From Paenibacillus antri (lineage in GTDB: Bacteria > Bacillota > Bacilli > Paenibacillales > YIM-B00363), in NCBI RefSeq assembly GCF_005765165.1, contig NZ_VCIW01000015.1, positions 120,188 to 184,187 on the forward strand: a stretch of DNA of 64,000 nucleotides, in the 5' to 3' direction. Positions 57,536 to 64,000 of this stretch are shown in pieces. The stretch's first letter is position 1. Each line of letters opens with the position of its first letter. The notes beneath the pieces are model-generated. The model made no database searches, was not told the DNA's origin, and saw only the letters and a program-made list of their open reading frames with translations. The position numbers and the translations under genes are program-made.

Positions 57536-58930
57536 ATGAGCGCTTTGCGATTGACAGGGGTCGTCGCGTTGACGATCGTTGGGTTGGGTGCCGCATACGC
57601 GGCGGAATTGCCGCTGGCGGTCGGTTTTTCGGTCGGTTTGGGGGCGTTGATCTGGAGCGTGCTGCGCTGCGGCGTCGTGTCGGGACATAAGGCGCTCCTG
57701 AGGATGATGGGAGAAGGCGTAGGGCATACGAAGGAAGTGGTATGGATCTTGTTGCTCGTCGGCTTGCTCATCCCGACATGGACGGCCGGCGGGGTTATCG
57801 ATTATATGGTGGGCGCCGGGTTGCGGCTGCTCGATCCGGCTTGGATCGTCACCTTCGGCTTCGTCTTCGCGTCGATCGTCGCGATGACGCTCGGCACGTC
57901 GACGGGTACGCTAAGCTCGGTCGGCATCCCGCTCATGGGCGTCGCCGCCCACCTCGGCGTACCGCTGCCCTTGATGGCGGGGGCGCTCGTCTCGGGCGCG
58001 TTCGTCGGCGACCGCACGTCGCCGTTCTCGAGCGCGCACCAGCTCGTCGCTTCGTCCGCCGGCGTGCCGGAACGGTCGCTGTTCCGGCTGCTGCAGCCGA
58101 CGACCTACGCCGCCTTCGGCATCGCCTTGGCCGTCTTCGCCACGTTCGACGGGGTCGGCGCTTGGGGAGCCGGCGAAGAGGATCTCGGCGTCGTTTACGG
58201 CTCCGCGGCCGGCGGGTCATGGCTGCTTGCATTGCCGCCGGCATTGCTTCTGCTCGCGATTATGTTCCGGCTGCGCACGCGTTATGCGTTCGTCGTCGGC
58301 ATCGTCGCCGGCATTGCGGTCGGGGCGTCGCTGCAGGGCGGCACGGCGCTGCAGTGGATCGGCTGGTTGTGGGGCGGTTATGCGTCTGCGGAGGGCAGCG
58401 CCGATCCAGGCTCCGCGGTATCCCATGGCAAAGGGCTGGCGGGTATGGTCGAGCTCGTCGTCTTGATCGCCCTGGCCGGCGCCTATAACGGCATAATGGA
58501 GGGCGCCGGCATCGTCCGGCCGATCGCGGCGCGGCTGCTCGGCAAGCGGCCTTCGCTCGTCGGCGCCACGGCGCGCACGGGCTTGTTCGGCCTCGGGCTC
58601 GGCCTCGTCTCGTGCACGCAGACGCTGCCGATCATGATGACGGCACGAAGTCTCGCGGCAGCCTGGACCGAACGGTTCCCGCGCGAGCATCTCGCCCGCG
58701 TCACCGCCGACACCAGCTTGCTTCTCGCGGCGCTCGTGCCGTGGAACATGATCGCGGTGCTGTGCGGTACGATCGTCGGCGTTCCCGTCGAACGATACGC
58801 CCCTTACGCGTTGTTCCTGTGGCTGCCGCCGCTGCTCACTTTAGCATGGAGCGCATGGCGGGGGCGGCGTGTCCGAGCGGTAACTATAAAGGATGCGGAT
58901 CCGGACGAAGTTTTTTCAGGTCGGGGTTGA
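57536..58930 (+). CDS. nhaC: NhaC-family Na+/H+ antiporter
   Basis: 464 residues with about 11-12 membrane helices. Family sequences: ILLLVGLLIPTWTAGGVIDY, MTLGTSTGTLSSVGIPLMGV, and GAFVGDRTSPFSSAHQLVAS, the ion-site segment. Exchanges sodium for protons or possibly an organic solute (some relatives exchange malate/lactate or tyrosine/tyramine). GAGGAG lies before ATG 57536. Its stop codon overlaps the -35 of the first tRNA-Val promoter. Confidence 0.92.
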   Translation: MSALRLTGVVALTIVGLGAAYAAELPLAVGFSVGLGALIWSVLRCGVVSGHKALLRMMGEGVGHTKEVVWILLLVGLLIPTWTAGGVIDYMVGAGLRLLDPAWIVTFGFVFASIVAMTLGTSTGTLSSVGIPLMGVAAHLGVPLPLMAGALVSGAFVGDRTSPFSSAHQLVASSAGVPERSLFRLLQPTTYAAFGIALAVFATFDGVGAWGAGEEDLGVVYGSAAGGSWLLALPPALLLLAIMFRLRTRYAFVVGIVAGIAVGASLQGGTALQWIGWLWGGYASAEGSADPGSAVSHGKGLAGMVELVVLIALAGAYNGIMEGAGIVRPIAARLLGKRPSLVGATARTGLFGLGLGLVSCTQTLPIMMTARSLAAAWTERFPREHLARVTADTSLLLAALVPWNMIAVLCGTIVGVPVERYAPYALFLWLPPLLTLAWSAWRGRRVRAVTIKDADPDEVFSGRG

Positions 58931-58956
58931 CAGGTTTTCCGGGAGCATGGTATTAT
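58927..58956 (+). promoter_or_regulatory. Sigma-A promoter of tRNA-Val copy 1
   Basis: TTGACA-N18-TATTAT; the -35 contains the nhaC stop codon. Confidence 0.8.
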
Positions 58957-59010
58957 CATATTCCCGGGACGCGTTGTCGGTCGAAGACGCGCGACGCAAC
59001 TTCACATGAC

Positions 59011-59083
59011 GATCTGTTAGCTCAGCTGGGAGAGCACCATCTTGACAGGGTGGGGGTCAGTGGTTCGAGCCCACTACAGATCA
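59011..59083 (+). tRNA. tRNA-Val (GAC), copy 1
   Basis: 73 bases; acceptor GATCTGT/ACAGATC, D arm TAGCTCAGCTGGGAGAGC, anticodon loop TTGACAG, T arm GTGGTTCGAGCCCAC. No CCA encoded. Confidence 0.93.
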
Positions 59084-59094
59084 TAATCGCACCG

Positions 59095-59129
59095 AGAACC
59101 CTCGCAATCGCGGGGGTTCTTCCCTTTTC
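59095..59129 (+). terminator. Terminator of tRNA-Val copy 1
   Basis: AGAACCCTCG-CAATCG-CGGGGGTTCT followed by a T-rich tract. Confidence 0.85.
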
Positions 59130-59166
59130 TATCGGTCGCGAATATTTTTTTTTTCAAAGAATTTGT

Positions 59167-59195
59167 TGACATCATGTATTGGGCGTGGTAATATC
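59167..59195 (+). promoter_or_regulatory. Sigma-A promoter of tRNA-Val copy 2
   Basis: TTGACA-N17-TAATAT. Confidence 0.85.
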
Positions 59196-59237
59196 ATTTT
59201 TGTCGCCGCGAAATGAACGCGCCGAATTGAATAGCCT

Positions 59238-59310
59238 GATCTGTTAGCTCAGCTGGGAGAGCACCATCTTGACAGGGTGGGGGTCAGTGGTTCGAGCCCA
59301 CTACAGATCA
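59238..59310 (+). tRNA. tRNA-Val (GAC), copy 2
   Basis: Identical over all 73 bases to copy 1, 227 bases downstream, with its own promoter and terminator. No CCA encoded. Confidence 0.93.
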
Positions 59311-59316
59311 TATAGA

Positions 59317-59351
59317 AGAACCCTTACATTGTAAGGGTTCTTTCCTTTTTC
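59317..59351 (+). terminator. Terminator of tRNA-Val copy 2
   Basis: AGAACCCTTAC and GTAAGGGTTCT arms, short loop, then TTCCTTTTT. Confidence 0.88.
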
Positions 59352-59405
59352 ATAATTCCTTCCTGTTCGGGGGAAGCTAACCAAAAAGCGTTGGTGACCG
59401 AACCG

Positions 59406-60983
59406 ATGACCAAAATTCCGCGCGTGATTCGTTCCCTTCTTTCGAAAAAAATACAGAAGAGCCGTACAAAGCAACCTGACCCGAACCATCCGGAACGCCT
59501 CGTCGCGGACCTGCATCGGAATATCGCGAACATTCGAGCGGAATTCGGACAGAGCATGGACATCATCGTCTCTCTGCACCGCGACCCGACGGCGGGGAAT
59601 CCCGAGGTCGGCATCGTCTATGTCGACGGACTGGCGAACCCCTCCATCGTTCAAGAGATGATCAAAGAGCCGTTGATTCGAGCGAATGCCGTCCGCGGCG
59701 TGAAGAACAAAATGGACTTTATCCGCAATCAGATCCCCGCGATCGAACATGCAAAGCCGATCGTCGATTACCAAGGCGTCTACGAGGCCGTCCTATTAGG
59801 AATGACCGTCATTCTGGCGGACGGCTACGATTATGGACTGACGGCCAACTCGATCGGAGGGAAGGAGAGGTCCGTCGAGGAACCTTCCACCCAATCCGTC
59901 GTAAGGGGATCGCGGGAAGGATTTACGGAATCCATTCACACCAATATTTCTTTGCTTCGCAAGCGGCTTCGCACCCCGAAGCTATGGCTCGAGACGATGA
60001 CCCTCGGGACGCTTTCGCGAACGCAAGTCGGCATCATGTACATTCAAGGCGTCGTTAACGAGCAGGTAGTCGAAGAAGCGAGAAAAAGATTGGCTCGAAT
60101 CGAAATCGACGGGGTCCTGGAGAGCGGATACATCGAAGAACTGATTCAAGACGAGACGTTCACGCTCTTCCCCACGATGTACAATTCGGAGCGTCCCGAC
60201 GTCATCGCCGCGGGACTGCTCGAGGGGCGAATCGCCGTCTTGGTGGACGGCACCTCTTTCGTCTTGTTGGCGCCCGCTCTGTTCGTCCAATTTTACCAAT
60301 CGGCGGAGGATTATTATCAACGGGCCGAATTCGCGACGCTGATTCGAATGCTCCGATATGTTTGTTTTTTTATTTCGTTGCTTGCGCCGTCGCTGTATAT
60401 CGCGATTACGACGTTCCACCAAGAGCTGCTCCCCAGCGGCTTGTTGATCAGCCTTGCCGCGCAGCGGGAAGGGGTTCCTTTCCCCGCCTTCGTCGAAGCG
60501 TTCTTAATGGAGGTTACTTTCGAAATTCTTCGCGAAGCGGGGGTGCGATTGCCGAAGACCGTCGGGCAGGCGGTTTCGATCGTCGGCGCGCTGGTTATCG
60601 GGCAAGCGGCCGTAGAAGCGGGACTGGTCTCGCCGGCCATGGTCATCGTCGTCGCCATCACCGCGATTTCGAATTTCGTCATTCCCGCGTTCAATATGGG
60701 GATCTCCATCCGGATCTTACGTTTTATTTTAATGTTGTTCGCCGCCGCCTTCGGGTTATTCGGCACCATCGTAGGCGTGATCGCTCTCGTCCAACATTTG
60801 TGCGGACTTCGTTCGTTTGGAGTTCCCTATATGTCTCCCATGGGGCCATTCAATCTTGCGGACCAGAAGGATACGATCCTTCGGTTGCCGCAATGGGGAT
60901 TGTTTTCCAGGCCTCGTTTTCTCAGTAAAAATAAGATTCGAGAAAATATGGCGTCGACCGGGCAGGGCCGAGGCTTAAAGTAA
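59406..60983 (+). CDS. Spore germinant receptor A subunit (GerA/GerKA family)
   Basis: 525 residues from ATG 59406, with GGTGA 8 bases upstream; in-frame TTG 59391 and GTG 59394 are alternatives. A long N-terminal cytoplasmic domain (about 1-305: RLVADLHRNIANIRAEFGQS, SRTQVGIMYIQGVVNEQVVE) leads to about five membrane helices (YVCFFISLLAPSLYIAITTF, GQAVSIVGALVIGQAAVEAG and others) and a short basic tail. The conserved QLPSGLLISLAAQREGVPFP-like segment is present (LLPSGLLISLAAQREGVPFP). Subunit of an inner-spore-membrane receptor that starts germination; the germinant is unknown. Confidence 0.92.
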   Translation: MTKIPRVIRSLLSKKIQKSRTKQPDPNHPERLVADLHRNIANIRAEFGQSMDIIVSLHRDPTAGNPEVGIVYVDGLANPSIVQEMIKEPLIRANAVRGVKNKMDFIRNQIPAIEHAKPIVDYQGVYEAVLLGMTVILADGYDYGLTANSIGGKERSVEEPSTQSVVRGSREGFTESIHTNISLLRKRLRTPKLWLETMTLGTLSRTQVGIMYIQGVVNEQVVEEARKRLARIEIDGVLESGYIEELIQDETFTLFPTMYNSERPDVIAAGLLEGRIAVLVDGTSFVLLAPALFVQFYQSAEDYYQRAEFATLIRMLRYVCFFISLLAPSLYIAITTFHQELLPSGLLISLAAQREGVPFPAFVEAFLMEVTFEILREAGVRLPKTVGQAVSIVGALVIGQAAVEAGLVSPAMVIVVAITAISNFVIPAFNMGISIRILRFILMLFAAAFGLFGTIVGVIALVQHLCGLRSFGVPYMSPMGPFNLADQKDTILRLPQWGLFSRPRFLSKNKIRENMASTGQGRGLK

Positions 60984-60997
60984 GGAGTATATGTACA

Positions 60998-62194
60998 ATG
61001 CGAATCCGGAACTTTCGATGGGGGGTGGCGGCGCTGGGGGCGCTCGCGCTTCTTACCGGGTGCTGGGACCGCCGCGAGCTGAACGAATTGTCCATCGTAG
61101 CGGGAATGGGACTGGACGCGAAAGACGAACGAGTTCAAGTGTCCGTACAAATCGTTAATCCTTCCGAAGTCGCGGCGAAGAACGGCGGAGGGAAATTCAG
61201 TCCGCCCGTGACGACATTGAAGGTTACGGAAAAAACTACGGTTGAAGCGCTCCGGAAGCTCACCGTCGTCTCGCCGAGAAGAATCTATACCTCTCATCTT
61301 CGCATCTTGGTCATCGGCGAACAATTGGCGCGGCAAGGCGTCATCAAAGTGATGGACGGCATCTCTAGAAATCATGAGATCCGAAGCGACTTTTATTTGA
61401 TCGTGGCGAAGGACGCGACCGCCGAGAAGGTGCTGGAAGTGTTGACGCCGATCGAAAAAATTCCGGCCAATAAATTGTTCGATACGTTGGAAATCTCCGA
61501 TAAGCTATGGGCGCCGACCGTCAAAATCGAATTGGACCGATTCGTGTCGGATCTTACGAATCCGACGAGAGATCCCGTTCTAACGGGGATCGAGATCGCC
61601 GGCGATGCGGAGAAGGGAGAGACCGAAGAAAACATGGAGCGCGTATATCCTTACTCGAATTTGAAATACTCGGGCATTGCGATGTTCAAGGGCGATAAGC
61701 TGATAGGTTGGCTAACCGAAGAAGAGAGCAAGGGCTACAATTACATAATGGGCAACGTGAAAAACTCGGCGGGCCGGCTTGCCTGCCCGAGCGGCGAAGG
61801 CGTGATCGGAGTCGAGGTCATCCGCACGCAATCCGACGTGACCGGCAAAGTCGTGGGGGGAAAGCCGGAAATCCGAATCGATCTTCAGGTCGAAGAAGAT
61901 ATTGGAGAAGTGCAATGCGACATCGATCTCTTGAAGCCCGGGACGATCGAGAAGCTGGAGCGCAGGTCGAACGAGAAAATCAAGCAAATGATGGAATCGG
62001 CGATTCGCAAAGCGCAAGAAAATCAAACGGACATTTTCGGCTTCGGGGACGCGATCGAGGATGCGAATCCCGCCGCTTGGCAGGAGCTGAAGAAGGAGTG
62101 GGACTCCCATTTTACGAACCTCGACGTAACGATACAGGTGGATGCCCGATTCCGCCGATACGGGACTACGACGGAGCCGTTAGTACAGGAGTGA
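60998..62194 (+). CDS. Spore germinant receptor C lipoprotein (Ger(x)C family)
   Basis: 398 residues from ATG 60998 after TAAGGAG. Lipoprotein signal ALALLTGCWDRRELNELSIV, with the CWDxxE/REL start typical of Ger(x)C. The three-domain outside part ends with the helix LDVTIQVDARFRRYGTTTEP. It is lipid-attached by Lgt and cleaved by LspA. Follows the A subunit by 14 bases and precedes the small D subunit. Confidence 0.93.
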   Translation: MRIRNFRWGVAALGALALLTGCWDRRELNELSIVAGMGLDAKDERVQVSVQIVNPSEVAAKNGGGKFSPPVTTLKVTEKTTVEALRKLTVVSPRRIYTSHLRILVIGEQLARQGVIKVMDGISRNHEIRSDFYLIVAKDATAEKVLEVLTPIEKIPANKLFDTLEISDKLWAPTVKIELDRFVSDLTNPTRDPVLTGIEIAGDAEKGETEENMERVYPYSNLKYSGIAMFKGDKLIGWLTEEESKGYNYIMGNVKNSAGRLACPSGEGVIGVEVIRTQSDVTGKVVGGKPEIRIDLQVEEDIGEVQCDIDLLKPGTIEKLERRSNEKIKQMMESAIRKAQENQTDIFGFGDAIEDANPAAWQELKKEWDSHFTNLDVTIQVDARFRRYGTTTEPLVQE

Positions 62195-62200
62195 GCGATC

Positions 62201-62434
62201 ATGTGGTCGGTGGCAGGCATACTCATCGCGGGCGGATGCATCGCGCTTATCGAAGCGCCCGGGCTCGCCAGGAAAGGACGATGGCGGGAGCTGTTCGTGT
62301 TCTTCGTCGTCTTGTCGATCGGCGTCGCCGTTAGTACGCTGCAGGCGCTCCATGTCGCGCTTCCGAATCCCGTGGATTGGATTACGGCGATTCACAAGCC
62401 GATCAGCGATGCGCTGCTCGGACCATCGAAGTAA
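62201..62434 (+). CDS. Small two-helix Ger D-type subunit
   Basis: 77 residues: two hydrophobic helices (MWSVAGILIAGGCIALIEAP, LFVFFVVLSIGVAVSTLQAL) and a short amphipathic end. Small proteins of this size and topology (GerD-type receptor subunits) are known beside A, B and C genes in spore formers and modulate receptor function. ATG 62201 is 6 bases after the gerC-type stop; the upstream sequence GGAGTGAGCGATC supplies the ribosome site. Confidence 0.8.
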   Translation: MWSVAGILIAGGCIALIEAPGLARKGRWRELFVFFVVLSIGVAVSTLQALHVALPNPVDWITAIHKPISDALLGPSK

Positions 62435-62449
62435 GAGGAGAGACGCGCT

Positions 62450-63562
62450 TTGGTCGAAAAAGGGAAGATAGGAGTCCATCAACTGACGATTCTGACGGTT
62501 TTGTTTACGGTCGGCAGCTCGATTCTCATCGCGCCTTCCGGACTCGCTTCCGCGGCGAAGCAAGATGCGTGGGTCGCGGCGATCGTCGGCTTGATCTCCG
62601 GCTTAGCGATGGTCGGTTTTTATAACTTGATCTTAACTCGATTTCCTTCCTCCACTTTAGTGCAATACAGTCAGGAGGTATTGGGCAAATGGGCGGGAAG
62701 AGTCGTCTCGTTTTTATATTTTTGCTACTTTTTCCTCCTCGCCGCTTTCGTATTACGAAATATCGGCGATTTTTTGACGACGCAGGTACTGCCGAACACG
62801 CCGATTCATTTTATCCATGCTTTCTTCTTATTAGTCATCATTATGGGGCTACGCAACGGGTTGGAAACGTTCGCTCGAACGGCGGAAATTTTCTTTCCGT
62901 GGATGATCTTTTTCTTTCTGATAATGCTATTCCTGCTACCGCCTCAATTCGATTTTCACAACGTAACGCCGATCCTTGGATACGGGATCAATCCGGTCAT
63001 TACCGCTTCCATCCCGCTGCTGAGCACGCCGTATATGGAGATCGTCGCGTTCTTTATGATTTATCCGTCGGTAACGAACGCGCCGAAGGCGAGGAAAGCG
63101 CTCTTCGTCGGGGTACTGATCGGAGGGTTTCTGTTAATTCTTATTTCCCTTTTGTCCATTTTGGTATTGGGGGCCGATATTACGGCGAGACAGACATATC
63201 CTAGCTATACGCTGGCCAAGAAGATCAGCATCGGCGATTTTCTCGAGCGGTTGGAGGTGATTATGGCGGGGATCTGGTTTATTACGATTTACTTTAAACT
63301 CGGAATTTCTTTTTACGCTTCCGTAACGACCTTCGCGGAGCTGTTCCGATTGAAAGAAGCCCGCCCGTTGTATTTGCCCTTCGGCATGATCATGGTCGTG
63401 CTATCGGTCGTCGTATACCCGAATATCTCGGTGTTTATGCAGTTCGCGTCGAAAATCGACTTTCCTTCCTCGATCCCGTACGCTTTCGTTTTTCCGTTTC
63501 TGATCTGGTTTGTTGCAGTCGTTCGTAAGAAGGGATATATAGAAGAGAAGGACCTGGGATAA
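62450..63562 (+). CDS. Spore germinant receptor B subunit (GerB, APC superfamily)
   Basis: 370 residues from TTG 62450 after GAGGAGAGACG. About ten membrane helices of the APC transporter fold: LTILTVLFTVGSSILIAPSG, FLYFCYFFLLAAFVLRNIGD, YMEIVAFFMIYPSVTNAPKA. The B subunit is thought to bind the germinant. Order A-C-D-B ends the operon; no terminator is obvious before the rrn promoter. Confidence 0.93.
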   Translation: MVEKGKIGVHQLTILTVLFTVGSSILIAPSGLASAAKQDAWVAAIVGLISGLAMVGFYNLILTRFPSSTLVQYSQEVLGKWAGRVVSFLYFCYFFLLAAFVLRNIGDFLTTQVLPNTPIHFIHAFFLLVIIMGLRNGLETFARTAEIFFPWMIFFFLIMLFLLPPQFDFHNVTPILGYGINPVITASIPLLSTPYMEIVAFFMIYPSVTNAPKARKALFVGVLIGGFLLILISLLSILVLGADITARQTYPSYTLAKKISIGDFLERLEVIMAGIWFITIYFKLGISFYASVTTFAELFRLKEARPLYLPFGMIMVVLSVVVYPNISVFMQFASKIDFPSSIPYAFVFPFLIWFVAVVRKKGYIEEKDLG

Positions 63563-63870
63563 TTTGGACGTTGCGATGTCGAACGCGCCATGGTATTATG
63601 ATCTTCCGCCCGAAAGAGAGGCGGCAGCGAAACGGTCTTCTCCTGAAAATACCAGTTGCAAGAAGATTGTAAATGTGATAAATTAATCTTCCGGCCGCTT
63701 GAGCGAGTCGGACGAGCAACACCGAGTAAGACAAGCTTGCTCCTTGAAAACTGAACATGAGCCGGAGTTTTTTCGCAGGCGAGGAACTCGCCGAGAAAAA
63801 ATCTCCAAGCATATGCTTTTTTAAAGAAGTAAAGCTAGCTTGTAATGAGCGCAGCATATTGAACTACCCT
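63563..63870 (+). other. rrn leader region, no protein gene
   Basis: 308 bases between the gerB-type stop and 16S rRNA. They hold the rrn promoter, a boxA-like segment TGCTCCTTGAAAACTGAAC (about 63737-63756), and processing-stem sequence. No credible ORF on either strand. Confidence 0.75.
63656..63684 (+). promoter_or_regulatory. Sigma-A rrn promoter
   Basis: TTGCAA-N17-TAAATT, about 190 bases before 16S, in an AT-rich stretch typical of rrn P promoters. Confidence 0.65.
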
Positions 63871-64000
63871 TTTTGGAGAGTTTGATCCTGGCTCAGGACG
63901 AACGCTGGCGGCGTGCCTAATACATGCAAGTCGAGCGGAGTGTTCCCTTCGGGGTTCACTTAGCGGCGGACGGGTGAGTAACACGTAGGCAACCTGCCCA
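63871..64000 (+). rRNA. rrs: 16S ribosomal RNA, 5' part only
   Basis: Contains the universal 5' sequence GAGTTTGATCCTGGCTCAG, then ACGAACGCTGGCGGCGTGCC and TACATGCAAGTCGAGCG. The window ends after about 130 bases, in the segment GAGTAACACGTAGGCAACCT typical of Paenibacillaceae. Confidence 0.98.

Overview
The window looks like a chromosomal segment from a GC-rich member of the Paenibacillaceae (Paenibacillus or a close relative). The evidence is the gene order lspA-rluD-(dapH-deacetylase-patA)-pyrR-pyrBC-carAB-pyrFE, a Bacillus-type Fnr with its C-terminal Cys cluster, sporulation and germination genes (YteA-like protein, gerXA/C/D/B), Gram-positive AGGAGG ribosome sites, sigma-A promoters and a Bacilli-type rrn leader. 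It is inferred to be a spore former and a facultative anaerobe. Nothing looks like an insertion sequence, prophage, transposon or CRISPR array; most of the window is ordinary chromosome.

Layout. 1-3.9 kb: YteA-type zinc-finger protein (cut by the window edge), lspA, rluD and the acetylase branch of diaminopimelate synthesis. 3.9-4.5 kb: a gene-free repeat cassette. 4.5-14.6 kb: the patA-like aminotransferase (minus strand) and the PyrR-attenuated pyrimidine operon, which lacks pyrP, pyrK and pyrD. 14.6-15.8 kb: an Fnr-driven unknown gene and hpf. 15.8-17.1 kb: an 82-bp minisatellite of palindromes. 17.2-26.3 kb: an Fnr island (small unknown gene, fnr, mobA, pflB-pflA, hemerythrin-like gene, acyltransferase, ba3-type oxidase). 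In it and at 14.57 kb, six promoters carry a TGTGA-N6-TCACA-type box centred at about -41.5. 26.4-30.5 kb: sensor kinase, DoxX-like membrane protein, second mobA, DODA-type dioxygenase.

30.6-41.8 kb is the most interesting part. It holds a nitrate transporter and NreA-like GAF protein, then an unusual gene set: multihaem-type cytochrome b with a CxxC/CxxC tail, a NarB/NasC-type molybdoenzyme, a four-cluster ferredoxin, a Tat-type Rieske protein and small partners. These are followed by an NreC/NreB-like two-component pair and moaD-moeA-mobB. narK and the cytochrome operon share a 16-bp element at exactly the same promoter distance (-43.5). Together these suggest a quinol-linked respiratory nitrate reductase built from an assimilatory-type catalytic subunit, with its own regulation and cofactor supply.

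41.8-64 kb: kduI-deoR-kduD (uronate breakdown); a five-gene MacB/FtsX-type ABC system with two ATPases (one fused to an AbrB-like domain), an adaptor lipoprotein and a solute-binding lipoprotein; yjcG, pgpA, tRNA-fMet/tRNA-Ile2; a block of small and DUF2382 stress-type genes; an SLH protein; a NhaC antiporter; two identical tRNA-Val cassettes; a ger operon; and the leader and first ~130 bases of a 16S rRNA gene.
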